DNA of 64,000 nt from AP-15 sp963735445 (GTDB lineage Bacteria > Pseudomonadota > Alphaproteobacteria > ATCC43930 > CGMCC-115725): NCBI GenBank assembly GCA_963735445.1, contig CAVTLC010000053.1, forward strand, positions 92,170-156,169. The letters run 5' to 3'. Made by a program: the position numbers and the translations under genes. This document shows positions 36,481 to 47,535 of the stretch, in pieces. The notes under the pieces were generated by a model, which saw nothing but the letters and a program-made list of their open reading frames with translations, did no database searches and was not told the DNA's origin. How positions within the stretch are numbered: position 1 is the stretch's first letter; every line of letters starts with the position of its first letter.

Positions 36481-36882
36481 ATGGGTGCAGGAATGAAAAT
36501 AACGGTATTCGGTTCACTTGCAATTCTGGCCGGACTAGCGGCGTGCACGCCCAATCCGGAGGTGAACACCACGCAAGGCGGTGTCGGCGGGGCGGCCACC
36601 GGCGCCGCCATCGGCTGCCTGGCGACGCTGCCGATCGGTTGTGCGCCGGGTGCGGCAGTGGGTGCTGCGGTCGGTGGCGGTGTCGGCGCCGCTGGCGGTC
36701 TCGCCTCGACCACACCGCCTCCGCCGCCGGCCACGGCTTACGCGGCCCCGGCACCGGGCTATGCGGCGCCGCCGCCGGGTTATGCGGCACCGGGTTACGC
36801 GCCACCGGCCCCGCCGCCGCAGGCCTATGTGGGTCCGCCAAGAGTGGTCGAACCGGCGCCCCCGCCGCCGCCGGCCTACTAA
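36481..36882 (+). CDS. Glycine-zipper, proline-rich lipoprotein
   Basis: A 133-residue product with a lipoprotein signal peptide ending in the lipobox LAAC (…ILAGLAACTPNPE). A glycine-zipper-like segment follows (GGVGGAATGAAIGCLATL, GAAVGAAVGGGVGAAGG), then a repetitive PAPGYAAPPPGYAAPGYAPP tail. It is probably anchored in the outer membrane. ATG 36493 inside the signal peptide is an alternative start. The function is unknown; low-complexity proteins of this kind are hard to classify. Confidence 0.6.
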   Translation: MGAGMKITVFGSLAILAGLAACTPNPEVNTTQGGVGGAATGAAIGCLATLPIGCAPGAAVGAAVGGGVGAAGGLASTTPPPPPATAYAAPAPGYAAPPPGYAAPGYAPPAPPPQAYVGPPRVVEPAPPPPPAY

Positions 36883-36998
36883 AATTCGTCGAGCGGCATT
36901 TGCGCGAGAGGAAGCCGCTGCCTCGGACGCAGGTGCCGCATCCCGCCCTCGCATTGCGACAACCAAAGTTGCCGCCCGAACCGGCGCAATTTGCCGAG

Positions 36999-37814
36999 TC
37001 AGGCGGCGGCGTGAGCGAGCCGGGCGGCGCGGCGACGCATCACGAACCAGGCGATACGGCCGGCGGTGCGCGAAGCGCGACTATTGGCGGTTAGCCCGAC
37101 GGCTCGGAACAGCATCTTGACGCCGCGGATCACATGGGTTTCGCGGTAAACGGCAAAAGCGCGCCGGGCATAGGCCCGGCCATAGCGGCGGCGGTCGTAA
37201 GGCTGGGTCGTCGCATTGGCTGCGTAATAGGCATAGGCGAGTTCGTCGTCTTCGGATTCGGCGAGCCGACCGAGTGCTATGTAAAGCCGCCGGCATAAGC
37301 CGATGCTCTCGCGGTCTCGGTAGCGGATCAGGGTCCGATAAAACAGCTTGTAATGCCGCACCTCGTCAGCGGCGATTTTCCGGCAGATCTCCTTTAACAC
37401 CGGCTCCTCGGCCGCGTCGGCGAGCGCCGAGTAATATGAACTGGTGGCGGTCTCGACAATGCAGCGGGCAACCATCTCGCCGGTGCGCGAACCGCGGCGC
37501 GAGCGATCGCAATCGAAATCGATGTGGTAACCCTGTCTAAAACAGGCGAACGCGGCGCCAAAATCGAACTCGGGGTCGGCGAGTTGCGCCCACCTGGCGA
37601 GCGCTTGGCCATGCTGGATTTCTTCGTCACCCCAGCGGCTAGCGCTCACCTGAAAACCCGGATCGTCGGCGAAAACCCGGCACAAATGGTGGGCGTAGGC
37701 GCCGCCATTGAACTCGACGAGCGCGGCGGCCTTGACGATCCGGATAAGCTCGGGGTCGAGCTTGTCCCGATCGAACCGGTTCCACGAGATGTCATCGAGC
37801 GCCCAACGCGTCAT
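36999..37814 (-). CDS. Ferritin-like di-iron protein
   Basis: A 271-residue helical protein. It has paired helices with metal-binding motifs: WGDEEIQHGQALARWAQLAD (E-x2-H) and CRKIAADEVRHYKLFYRTL (E-x2-H), plus ALVEFNGGAYAHH earlier and CIVETATSSYYSALADAAEE, consistent with a four-helix di-iron carboxylate centre. It is related in layout to rubrerythrin or acyl-ACP-desaturase-like proteins. The substrate is unknown. It lies next to the atp operon but is separated by 91 bases and is probably independent. Confidence 0.7.
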   Translation of the reverse strand: MTRWALDDISWNRFDRDKLDPELIRIVKAAALVEFNGGAYAHHLCRVFADDPGFQVSASRWGDEEIQHGQALARWAQLADPEFDFGAAFACFRQGYHIDFDCDRSRRGSRTGEMVARCIVETATSSYYSALADAAEEPVLKEICRKIAADEVRHYKLFYRTLIRYRDRESIGLCRRLYIALGRLAESEDDELAYAYYAANATTQPYDRRRYGRAYARRAFAVYRETHVIRGVKMLFRAVGLTANSRASRTAGRIAWFVMRRRAARLAHAAA

Positions 37815-37905
37815 GCCGCCCCCGGCGTCGCATTCTTAGTCTTTACACCGAGCTAATTCGGAAATCTCTTTTTGTCGTGGTGCTGCGGGGAACGGCTTGA
37901 CCGTC

Positions 37906-38361
37906 CTAGTGGGCGGCGGTTTGAGCGAGGGTTTGCAATTTGGCTTGCGCGACGGCCTGGTCGCGTTCGAGCCCGGCGAGTTCGATTAATAGACGTTCGC
38001 GATCGGTGCCCGACGCGCGGGCAATCTGTTCGCGCAAGCTTGGCAAATTGCCCTGAATTATTTGCAATTCGCTTTCGATTGTGGCGCGGTTGAGTTCCTC
38101 GGCTGGAAGCGCCTGATGCGCCAGCACGGTGCAGCGCTCTGGCGTGACCTCGGCAAAACCGCCCACGACAAAGATGCGGCGAACGACGGTCTGACCCTGA
38201 TATACGTCGATCGTCCCCGGGCGAATTGTCGATATCAGCAGCGAATGACCGGGCAAGACGCCGAAATTGCCCTCGGCGCCCGGGACGACGACCATATCGA
38301 CCATTTCCGAGAGGACCATTCGCTCGGGAGTCACCAACTCGAAATTAACCTGCTCGGGCAT
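37906..38361 (-). CDS. atpC: ATP synthase F1 subunit epsilon
   Basis: A 151-residue protein: an N-terminal beta sandwich (VNFELVTPERMVLSEMVD, PGAEGNFGVLPGHSLLISTIRPG) and a C-terminal helical hairpin. It couples rotation in the stalk and can inhibit ATP hydrolysis. The last gene of the atpHAGDC operon, 17 bases after atpD. Confidence 0.95.
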   Translation of the reverse strand: MPEQVNFELVTPERMVLSEMVDMVVVPGAEGNFGVLPGHSLLISTIRPGTIDVYQGQTVVRRIFVVGGFAEVTPERCTVLAHQALPAEELNRATIESELQIIQGNLPSLREQIARASGTDRERLLIELAGLERDQAVAQAKLQTLAQTAAH

Positions 38362-38378
38362 CGGCTAGCTCTACACCC

Positions 38379-39803
<1,425 letters not shown>

Positions 39804-39846
39804 GGTCAGCTATTGTCCTCGTTTGATCTCGACCCGCTATATGCAA

Positions 39847-40746
39847 TCAGGCGGCGCGCAGCGATTCCGCCCCGGAGATAATCTCGATCAGCTCTTTGGT
39901 GATCGCCGCCTGGCGGGTACGATTATAGTTTAAGGTGAGCCGCCCGATCATGTCTCCGGCGTTACGGGTCGCGTTGTCCATCGCAGTCATCCGCGCACCC
40001 TGCTCGCTGGCCGCATTTTCCAGTAAGGCCGTATATATTTGCACCGCCAAGTTTTGCGGCAACAGCTCGCTTAGTATTTCTTCTTCGTCCGGCTCGAATT
40101 CATAGACCCCGGCGCTCCTAGGGCCAGCGGTCTGATCCACGTCTTCGGTTTCGACCGGAAACGGGATCAGCTGCTGCGCCGTGACGATCTGGGTGATCGC
40201 CGAGCGAAAGCGGTTGTAGATGATCGTGCAGCCGTCAAACGCGCCACCGCGGAACAGCACCAGGATGCGCTCGGCGATATCTTGCGCCTCTTCAAAGGCC
40301 AGGTGCCGGCGGCCGATATCGGTCAGACTGTCGTGGATCATCCGGCCATAGTCGCGGCGCAGCCCATCGCGGCCCTTGCGCCCGATGGTCAGGATCATGA
40401 CCCGCTTGCCGGTCGCCTCGAGTTCGCGGATGCGTCTCCGCGTCTCGCGCAGGATAGACGCGTTAAAGCCGCCGGCGAGACCGCGATCCGAGGTCGCAAC
40501 CACGACCAAATGGGTTTCGTCCTTGCCGGTGCCGACGAGCAATGGCGGCGCCGTCGGCAATCCCGCCATCCGAGACGCAAGCGAGGCAAGGACGCGTTCC
40601 ATCCGCTGAGCATAAGGCCGCGCGGCCTCAGCCTGCTCCTGCGCGCGGCGCAGCCGTGAAGCCGCCACGACCTTCATCGCCGCGGTAATTTTTTGTGTCG
40701 ACTGAACACTGCGGATACGTACCCGCAGGTCCTTCAGACTTGGCAT
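39847..40746 (-). CDS. atpG: ATP synthase F1 subunit gamma
   Basis: A 299-residue central-stalk subunit. The N-terminal helix MPSLKDLRVRIRSVQSTQKI and the C-terminal helix RMTAMDNATRNAGDMIGRLT, ending ITKELIEIISG, form the coiled coil that rotates inside alpha3beta3. It sits between atpA and atpD in the usual order. Confidence 0.96.
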   Translation of the reverse strand: MPSLKDLRVRIRSVQSTQKITAAMKVVAASRLRRAQEQAEAARPYAQRMERVLASLASRMAGLPTAPPLLVGTGKDETHLVVVATSDRGLAGGFNASILRETRRRIRELEATGKRVMILTIGRKGRDGLRRDYGRMIHDSLTDIGRRHLAFEEAQDIAERILVLFRGGAFDGCTIIYNRFRSAITQIVTAQQLIPFPVETEDVDQTAGPRSAGVYEFEPDEEEILSELLPQNLAVQIYTALLENAASEQGARMTAMDNATRNAGDMIGRLTLNYNRTRQAAITKELIEIISGAESLRAA

Positions 40747-40765
40747 TGATGGCGCTCAGCGATGG

Positions 40766-42295
40766 TCAGGCGAAGGTCCTCAGAAAGCCGTCGAGAAATT
40801 CAACGAGGGCTTTGTCGACCTCCGGGGTGACTTCCTTGCCGGTGCGGATCGTCTCCAGCAATTCGGGATGACTGGCTCTAAGCTCGCCGAGCATCGCGGT
40901 TTCGAACCGGGTCACATCGCCGACCGCGACTTGATCGAGATAGCCGCGGGTCCCGGCAAAAATGACAATCACCTGCTCCTCGACCGGCATCGGCGTAAAT
41001 TGCGGTTGCTTGAGCAATTCGGTCAGGCGTGAGCCGCGCGCCAACAGCCGTTGCGTCGAGGCATCGAGATCCGAGGCGAATTGCGAGAACGCGGCCATCT
41101 CACGATATTGCGCGAGTTCGAGCTTGATGCGCCCGGCGACCTGTTTCATTGCCTTGATCTGGGCCGCCGATCCAACCCGGCTGACCGACAGCCCGACATT
41201 GATCGCTGGACGGACGCCGCGATAAAACAATTCGGTTTCGAGAAAGATCTGACCATCGGTGATCGAAATCACGTTGGTCGGGATATAGGCCGACACGTCG
41301 CCCGCCTGGGTCTCGATGATCGGCAGTGCGGTCAGCGAGCCGGCGCCGTGGTCCTCGTTCATCTTCGCGGCCCGTTCGAGCAGCCGCGAATGAAGATAAA
41401 ACACGTCGCCTGGGTAGGCCTCGCGACCCGGCGGCCGGCGCAACAACAGCGACATCTGGCGATAGGCGACCGCGTGCTTGGACAGATCATCATAGATGAT
41501 CAGCGCGTGCATGCCGTTGTCCCGGAAGAATTCGCCCATCGCGCAGCCGGCATAGGGTGCTAGATATTGCAGCGGCGCCGGCTCGGATGCGGTTGCCGCG
41601 ACAACAATCGAATATTCGAGCGCGCCGTAATCCTGCAATGTCTTGACGATCTGCGCCACCGACGATCGCTTCTGCCCGACCGCGACATAAATGCAGTAGA
41701 GCTTGGCCCGTTCATCGGGTCCGGCATTGATCGGACGCTGGTTCAACACGGCGTCGATCGCCACCGCGGTCTTGCCGGTCTGCCGGTCGCCGATGATCAG
41801 CTCGCGCTGTCCCCGGCCGATCGGCACCAGCGCGTCGATCGCCTTCAGCCCGGTCTGCACCGGCTCGTGCACCGAACGCCGCGGCACGATGCCCGGCGCT
41901 TTGACCTCGACCCGGGTGCGGTGGACATCGACCAGCGGGCCCTTGCCGTCGATCGGCTCGCCCAACGCATCGACCACACGGCCGAGCAGCCCCCGCCCGA
42001 CCGGCACGTCGACAATCGCGCTGGTGCGCTTGACCGTGTCGCCCTCGCCAATGCCGCTGTCCTCGCCAAAGACGACGACGCCGACATTGTCGCTTTCGAG
42101 GTTTAGCGCCATGCCGCGTACGCCGTTCGGGAATTCGACCATTTCGCCGGCCTGGACCTGATCGAGGCCATAGATGCGGGCAATACCGTCACCGATCGAC
42201 AGCACCTGGCCGACTTCGGCGACATCCGCCTCGCTGCCAAAGTTGGCGATCTGCTGTTTTAGGATCGCCGAAATCTCTGCCGCGCGAATTTCCAT
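40766..42295 (-). CDS. atpA: ATP synthase F1 subunit alpha
   Basis: A 509-residue subunit with Walker A GDRQTGKTAVAIDA, the N-terminal EVGQVLSIGDGIARIYGLDQ and the C-terminal ISITDGQIFLETELFYRGVRPAIN region. It binds non-catalytic nucleotide and pairs with beta. Start ATG 42295, 14 bases after atpH. Confidence 0.97.
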   Translation of the reverse strand: MEIRAAEISAILKQQIANFGSEADVAEVGQVLSIGDGIARIYGLDQVQAGEMVEFPNGVRGMALNLESDNVGVVVFGEDSGIGEGDTVKRTSAIVDVPVGRGLLGRVVDALGEPIDGKGPLVDVHRTRVEVKAPGIVPRRSVHEPVQTGLKAIDALVPIGRGQRELIIGDRQTGKTAVAIDAVLNQRPINAGPDERAKLYCIYVAVGQKRSSVAQIVKTLQDYGALEYSIVVAATASEPAPLQYLAPYAGCAMGEFFRDNGMHALIIYDDLSKHAVAYRQMSLLLRRPPGREAYPGDVFYLHSRLLERAAKMNEDHGAGSLTALPIIETQAGDVSAYIPTNVISITDGQIFLETELFYRGVRPAINVGLSVSRVGSAAQIKAMKQVAGRIKLELAQYREMAAFSQFASDLDASTQRLLARGSRLTELLKQPQFTPMPVEEQVIVIFAGTRGYLDQVAVGDVTRFETAMLGELRASHPELLETIRTGKEVTPEVDKALVEFLDGFLRTFA

Positions 42296-42309
42296 GGAAA
42301 CCCCTTTGC

Positions 42310-42864
42310 TTATGCCTTCATCGCCAATTGCAGGCGACGCAGCTTGCTTTCGACGGAGGCGTCAACCATCCGTGATCCAACCTTGACAATCATTCCGCCG
42401 AGCAAGCGCTGATCGACCCGGGTGTCCAGAGTTACCCGGCGGCCGACGGTGCGGCGCAGATGCTCGCTCAATGCATTCAGCTGCGTTTCGGTCAACGGCT
42501 GGGCCGAGACAACATCGGCGGTAATCTCGCCCCGACGTTCGGCAAGTCGGGCGAGAAACGCGTCGATCATCGCCGGCACCGCAAACAGCCGCCGATTGCG
42601 GGCGACGACCGCAAGAAAATCACGCACCAGCGGCGACAATTCAGCTCGCTGCGCCAAAGCCGCCACCGCGCGGCCCTGCTCGCTGCGCGACAGGATCGGG
42701 CTGCGCACCAGACGCATCAGATCGGAGCTCGCCGCAATCATTGCTCGCATTTGCCGCAGATCGGTGGCGACTTCATCCAGCGCGCGTCGCTCGTCGGCAA
42801 TGTCGAACAGCGCCACCGCATACCGTCCGGCCAACGCTGATACGCCTGTCGTTTCGGAAGCCAA
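42310..42864 (-). CDS. atpH: ATP synthase F1 subunit delta
   Basis: From TTG 42864 the product is 184 residues beginning M-ASETTGVSALAGRYAVALFD, the usual start of alphaproteobacterial delta subunits; a GGAG lies upstream. The longer frame to 43026 adds arginine-rich sequence unlike the family. Delta forms the peripheral-stalk contact between F1 and F0 (C-terminal LLGGMIVKVGSRMVDASVESKL). First gene of the operon. F0 genes are absent from the window, as is normal where F0 is a separate operon. Confidence 0.94.
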   Translation of the reverse strand: MASETTGVSALAGRYAVALFDIADERRALDEVATDLRQMRAMIAASSDLMRLVRSPILSRSEQGRAVAALAQRAELSPLVRDFLAVVARNRRLFAVPAMIDAFLARLAERRGEITADVVSAQPLTETQLNALSEHLRRTVGRRVTLDTRVDQRLLGGMIVKVGSRMVDASVESKLRRLQLAMKA

Positions 42865-43041
42865 AGTCCAACAGTCTCCAAGCGCCGCGTCGGCGAGAAG
42901 CCGTAGCAGCATTCCTTGTTGTTTTCGGATTGCACCCAGGCGCCACCGGGCAAAGCCGCCGGCCGGTTCCCTAACACAGCGCTGAACTGCGCGCAACCGT
43001 CGGCTTTCGCTGGCTAATCGGCGCAACGACGCGATTGTTCG

Positions 43042-45330
43042 CTACAGAAAGCTGTAGGGGTCGATGTCGACCTGCAGCCGCGCCGAACCCGACAGACGAA
43101 CGCGCGACAGCCAGTCCTGCAACACCGCTTGGACATGGACCTGGCGCTCGGCCTTGACCAAAAACCGGCGGCGATGCCGTCCACGCAAAATCGAGAGCGG
43201 CGCCGGCGCTGGGCCGAGGACGCTGACACCCGGCATTTGCGGTGCGGCCCGGGCGAGCGCTCGACAGCCAAAGTCGGCGGCTTCAGCATCGACCGCGCTG
43301 ACAATCAGCGCCGCGAGCCGGCCAAAGGGCGGCAAACCGGCCGCGCGGCGCGCCGCCGCCTCGGTTTCGAGAAATCGGTCGCGATCGCCCGAGGCCAGCG
43401 CCTGCATGACCGGCTGGTCGGGCATAAAGGTCTGGATCAAGACCCGACCCTTGTGTTGCGCCCGCCCGGCCCGGCCGCCAACCTGATGCAACAACTGATA
43501 GGTTCGCTCGGCCGCGCGCAAATCGCCGCCGATCAACCCCAAATCGGCATCGACGACACCGACCAGGGTCAGCATCGGAAAATGATGACCTTTGGCGACA
43601 ATCTGGGTCCCGATCAGCACATCATAGCGCCGCTCGGTCATGGCCTGCGTCAGCTCGGCCGCAGCCCGCGGACCAGTCAGCATATCGCTGACCATCAGCG
43701 CGGGTCGCGCCGTCGGGAAACGCACCGACATCTCTTCGAGCACGCGCTCGACGCCCGGCCCGCACGGCACGAGAGTGCCTGCCGCCATACATTCCGGGCA
43801 TAGCGGCGGCACCGGTTCGAAGTGGCCGCAATGATGGCAGATCAGCCGCCTAGTAAAGCGATGCTCGACCAGCCAAGCGCTGCAATTCGGGCACTGAAAG
43901 CGGTGACCGCAGGCGCGGCACAAAGTCAGCGGCGCATAGCCGCGGCGATTCAGAAACAACAGCGCCTGTTCCCCGGCGGCGAAGGTCTCGGCGAGGGCGA
44001 CGACTAACGGCGGTGATAAAAAGCGGCCGGGCTCGATGCGCTCGCGACGCATATCGAGAAGCTGAACCTCGGGCAGTTCGGCATCGCCATGACGGCGTGG
44101 CAAGCTGACGCGCTGATAGCGTCCGCGCGCAACATTGACGACGGTTTCGAGCGACGGCGTCGCCGATACCAGCACGATCGGGATGCCGGCCAGCGAGGCG
44201 CGCAAAACCGCCATGTCCCGCGCCTGGTAGCAGACGCCGTCCTCCTGCTTGTAGGACGGGTCATGCTCTTCATCGACGACGATTAGCCCGAGTTCGGGAA
44301 ACGGCAAGAACAATGCCGAGCGGGCGCCGACGACGACCCGCGCCCTGCCGTCGCCGACCGCGCGCCAGGTGTCGCGGCGCTCGCCCTGACCGATCTCCGA
44401 GTGCCATTGTGCCGGCAAAACCCCAAAGCGCTGGCGGAACCGCTGCAGCCACTGCGCGCCAAGCGCGATTTCCGGCAGCAACACCAACGCCTGCTTACCG
44501 GCGGCGAGGGCCGCGGCGATCGCCGCGAAATAGGTCTCGGTCTTGCCCGAGCCGGTGACGCCGTCGAGCACGGTCACCGAAAAACCGCCGTTCTCGACAC
44601 CGGCGACGAGCCGGCGCGCGGCGGCGGCCTGGTCATCGGAAAGCGGGAGACTTGGGGCCCGCCAATCAGGCACGGGAATGGCGGGCGGCTCCGCCGGAAC
44701 AAGGCGCTCCGCCGCCAGCCCGCGGCTGACGAGGTCGCGCACGACACCCGTCCCGCAGCCGGCAAGCCGAGCGGCATCGGTGATCGCCAAGGGCGGGCTG
44801 TCGCGCAGGGTTTCGAGCACGCTGCGGCGCGCGACGGTCAGCGGCGGTCCTGGGCCGGGGTCTGCGAGCGCCGCCAGCCCGGCTGGCGAGATCGTGCAGA
44901 GCCGGCGTGGCCGCAACGGTTGTAACGCCTCAACGACGCTCATCGACATGCGCAGCACGGCTCCGGGCGGCGTCATCGTGTAGGCAGCGACACGGTCGAT
45001 AAATCGGCGCAAGCTCGACGCAAGTGGCGGCAGAGCCAGGGTTTCGTCGATCGTTCGCAGTCGGTCGGCGGCGAGTTCGACCCCGCGCTCGTCCTCCGCC
45101 TCGTCCCAAGCCACACCGATAAGGCTGCGTCTGCCGAGCGGCACGCGCACAAAGCCGCCGGCTGCGGGCGGCGCCATCTCCTCCGGAATGCGGTAGTCGA
45201 GCGCCTCGGGTATCGGCAGCGGCAACAGGACACGGATGCGCGGTCCTGCACCGGGGCACGCCGCCGGTCGCCGCTGATCCCCGGTTGCCGATGCAGAGGG
45301 AGCGTCGGATCTGGCGTGGCGCTCGGTCAT
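43042..45330 (-). CDS. priA: Primosomal replication protein PriA
   Basis: A 762-residue 3'-to-5' helicase that restarts stalled forks. It has an N-terminal DNA-binding part (RIRVLLPLPIPEALDYRIPE), Walker A GVTGSGKTETYF, DEEH box VVDEEHDPSYKQEDGVCY, and a zinc-binding insert with eight cysteines (CRACGHRFQCPNC, ICHHCGHF, LCPEC). Later motifs include GTQIVAKGHHFP and QVGGRAGRAQHKG. Full length. It lies upstream of atpH on the same strand, with a gap of about 180 bases. Confidence 0.95.
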   Translation of the reverse strand: MTERHARSDAPSASATGDQRRPAACPGAGPRIRVLLPLPIPEALDYRIPEEMAPPAAGGFVRVPLGRRSLIGVAWDEAEDERGVELAADRLRTIDETLALPPLASSLRRFIDRVAAYTMTPPGAVLRMSMSVVEALQPLRPRRLCTISPAGLAALADPGPGPPLTVARRSVLETLRDSPPLAITDAARLAGCGTGVVRDLVSRGLAAERLVPAEPPAIPVPDWRAPSLPLSDDQAAAARRLVAGVENGGFSVTVLDGVTGSGKTETYFAAIAAALAAGKQALVLLPEIALGAQWLQRFRQRFGVLPAQWHSEIGQGERRDTWRAVGDGRARVVVGARSALFLPFPELGLIVVDEEHDPSYKQEDGVCYQARDMAVLRASLAGIPIVLVSATPSLETVVNVARGRYQRVSLPRRHGDAELPEVQLLDMRRERIEPGRFLSPPLVVALAETFAAGEQALLFLNRRGYAPLTLCRACGHRFQCPNCSAWLVEHRFTRRLICHHCGHFEPVPPLCPECMAAGTLVPCGPGVERVLEEMSVRFPTARPALMVSDMLTGPRAAAELTQAMTERRYDVLIGTQIVAKGHHFPMLTLVGVVDADLGLIGGDLRAAERTYQLLHQVGGRAGRAQHKGRVLIQTFMPDQPVMQALASGDRDRFLETEAAARRAAGLPPFGRLAALIVSAVDAEAADFGCRALARAAPQMPGVSVLGPAPAPLSILRGRHRRRFLVKAERQVHVQAVLQDWLSRVRLSGSARLQVDIDPYSFL

Positions 45331-45486
45331 CGGCTACACTTGTCGCGCAAACGGCAGGCCGCAAGTGCTCTCGGCTTGGAGCATCTCATGAATGGATAGG
45401 GTTAGGTAATTTTCGATGGATCGGTATTCTGCTGCTCTCCTCATTCTCGGCCGCGCGCTCGGCGGCTGCTTGCTCTGGGGGTAGCG

Positions 45487-46233
45487 TTGGCCGATCGCCC
45501 GCACGATCAACCAAAGACCCTGGGCGGCGGCGAGCCGCCGCCAAACCGGCCGAGCGTCACTCGCGACGCCGATGTCATCGCCTATCTGCGCGAACATCCG
45601 GATTTTCTCGAACGACATCCCGATGCGCTGCATTTGCTTCGGGCACCGGACCGCAACAACGGCGACGGCGTCATCGATTTTCAGCAGTTTATGCTCGAGC
45701 GGTTACGCAGCGATCTGCAGCGGGCGAAAGACGAGCACAAAAAGCTGATAGCGCTAAGCCGCGGCAACCTCGCCAGCCAATGCCGGGTGCACAAAGCCGC
45801 CCTGACGATGCTGAAGGCGACAAGCTTCGAGCATCTGCTGCAGATCGTCACCACCGATCTTGCCGTCCTGATCGATGTCGACGTCGTCACGCTGTGCATC
45901 GAAAGCACGGTAGCGAGGACTACGCGACTGCCGCTGCCGGGTATTCATTTGCTGCGCGCGGGCGTGGTTGATCAGGTGCTCGGACCGGATCGCGATGTTG
46001 CGCTGGACACTGATGTCCAGGGCGATCCGACGCTGTTCGGGGCCGCGGCCGGGCTCGTGCGTTCGCAAGCGCTGGTGCGGCTGACGTTTGGCCGCTCGGG
46101 ACAAACGGGGTTGATCTGCGTCGGCACCCGCAAACCCGGAACGTTTCATCCTGGTCTCGGTACCGAGTTGCTCAGCTTTCTGGCGCGAGCCGTCGAGATC
46201 ACGATCGCACAGTGGCTCGAACGCGGCCGGTAA
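45487..46233 (+). CDS. DUF484 family (GAF-like) protein
   Basis: A 248-residue protein from TTG 45487. Near residues 27-40 it has VIAYLREHPDFLERHPDALH, the DUF484 signature, then a coiled segment (FQQFMLERLRSDLQRAKDEHKKL) and a GAF-like C-terminal domain (HLLQIVTTDLAVLIDVDVV, GTRKPGTFHPGLGTELLSFL). The function is unknown; in proteobacteria it typically precedes xerC, as here. It diverges from priA across 156 bases. Confidence 0.88.
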   Translation: MADRPHDQPKTLGGGEPPPNRPSVTRDADVIAYLREHPDFLERHPDALHLLRAPDRNNGDGVIDFQQFMLERLRSDLQRAKDEHKKLIALSRGNLASQCRVHKAALTMLKATSFEHLLQIVTTDLAVLIDVDVVTLCIESTVARTTRLPLPGIHLLRAGVVDQVLGPDRDVALDTDVQGDPTLFGAAAGLVRSQALVRLTFGRSGQTGLICVGTRKPGTFHPGLGTELLSFLARAVEITIAQWLERGR

Positions 46234-46295
46234 TATCGCCGCTCGCGCCGCGCGCTGCGAAAAAGAAAGGCCAGGAGCGCCGTTCAGCGGGCGAC

Positions 46296-47535
46296 GTGCC
46301 CCGCTTTCCTATTGTACCCGATCCGGTGCCGTTGCCGCGCTTTTCGGCAGCCGACGATTTGCGCGCGGCAATCAGTTTGTGGGCCGCTTGGCTCTCGGGC
46401 GAGCGGCGGGCCTCGCCGCATACCATTGCTGCTTATGGTCGCGACCTTACCGGTTTCCTCGATTTCCTGACCGAGCACCTGGGCGAAGTTCCCGGTCTCG
46501 CCGCGATCGAGGCGCTGCGTCCGGCTGATTTCCGGGCCTATCTCGCGCGTCGCGCCGCGGACGGGAATCGAACGCAGTTCCTTGGCGCGGAATATGTCCG
46601 TGCTGCGAAATTTCGTGCGCTTCTTGCAGCGGCGCGGGCTCGCCGCGACGACTGCACTTGCGGCATTGCGCGCGCCCAAACTGCCGGCGGCGGTGCCAAA
46701 GCCGTTGACTATCGCTGACGCCGTCGCCGTGGTCGACTCTGCGGCCGAATTCACCCGAGAGGGCTGGCAGAAAAAGCGCGACACCGCGCTCCTGGCGTTG
46801 ATCTATGGCTGCGGCTTGCGGTTGTCGGAGGCGCTTGGGCTCAGCCGCGCCGAGGCGCCGAGCGGCGAAGCGCTGACGGTAACCGGCAAGGGCGGCAAAA
46901 CGCGCCAACTGCCGGTCCTGCCGGCAGTGCGCGAGGCGATCGCCGACTATCTCGCCGCCTGTCCGTACGCGCCGGGAGCGGAGTATCCTCTTTTTGTCGG
47001 CGCCCGCGGCGGACCGCTTCACCCGCGTCTGGTACAGAAACAGATGGAGGCGTTGCGCGGGTATCTCGGTCTACCGGCCACCGCGACGCCGCATGCGCTG
47101 CGTCACAGCTTCGCGACACATTTGCTTGGCGCCGGCGGCGATCTGCGAGCGATCCAGGAGCTGCTGGGACATGCCAGCCTGTCGACGACGCAGCGCTATA
47201 CTTCGGTCGATACCGAACGTCTGCTGGCGATCTATGACGACGCGCATCCGCGGGCCCGGACCGCAAGTGACAGCCTTGCCGTCGATCCGGCTGCGGCTGC
47301 CACCTCATCGTCGCCTCCACGGAAGCGGAGATCCAGGCCGCTGCCCAACGCCTGGAGACTTGATTCCGCTATCCGGAGAATGACTGTTCTGAGAGCTAAA
47401 TCCGGCGCGGAGCGGCGGCGGCGATTAGCGCATAAAGGGGAGAAAATTGGATCTCGGTTTGAACGGAAAGAAAGCGATCGTTACCGGCGGCTCGCGCGGT
47501 ATCGGCCGAGCGATTTGCGAGCTGTTGGCCGATGA
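46296..47535 (+). CDS. xerC: Tyrosine recombinase XerC (one frame break)
   Basis: The N-terminal core-binding domain (LWAAWLSGERRASPHTIAAY, RDLTGFLDFLTEHLGE) is in the first frame, and from SLARNMSVLRNFVRFLQRRG the sequence is in the next, with an extra G in GGG at 46563-46565. The catalytic domain has YGCGLRLSEALGL (Arg), the GKGGKTRQLPV Lys hairpin, PHALRHSFATHLL (H-x-x-R), LGHASLSTTQRYTSVD (His and the Tyr nucleophile). XerC resolves chromosome dimers at dif. Start is uncertain: GTG 46296 here, or GTG 46212 overlapping DUF484. The conserved protein ends about 47250; the open frame to 47535 overlaps the next gene and may reflect a further break. Confidence 0.88.
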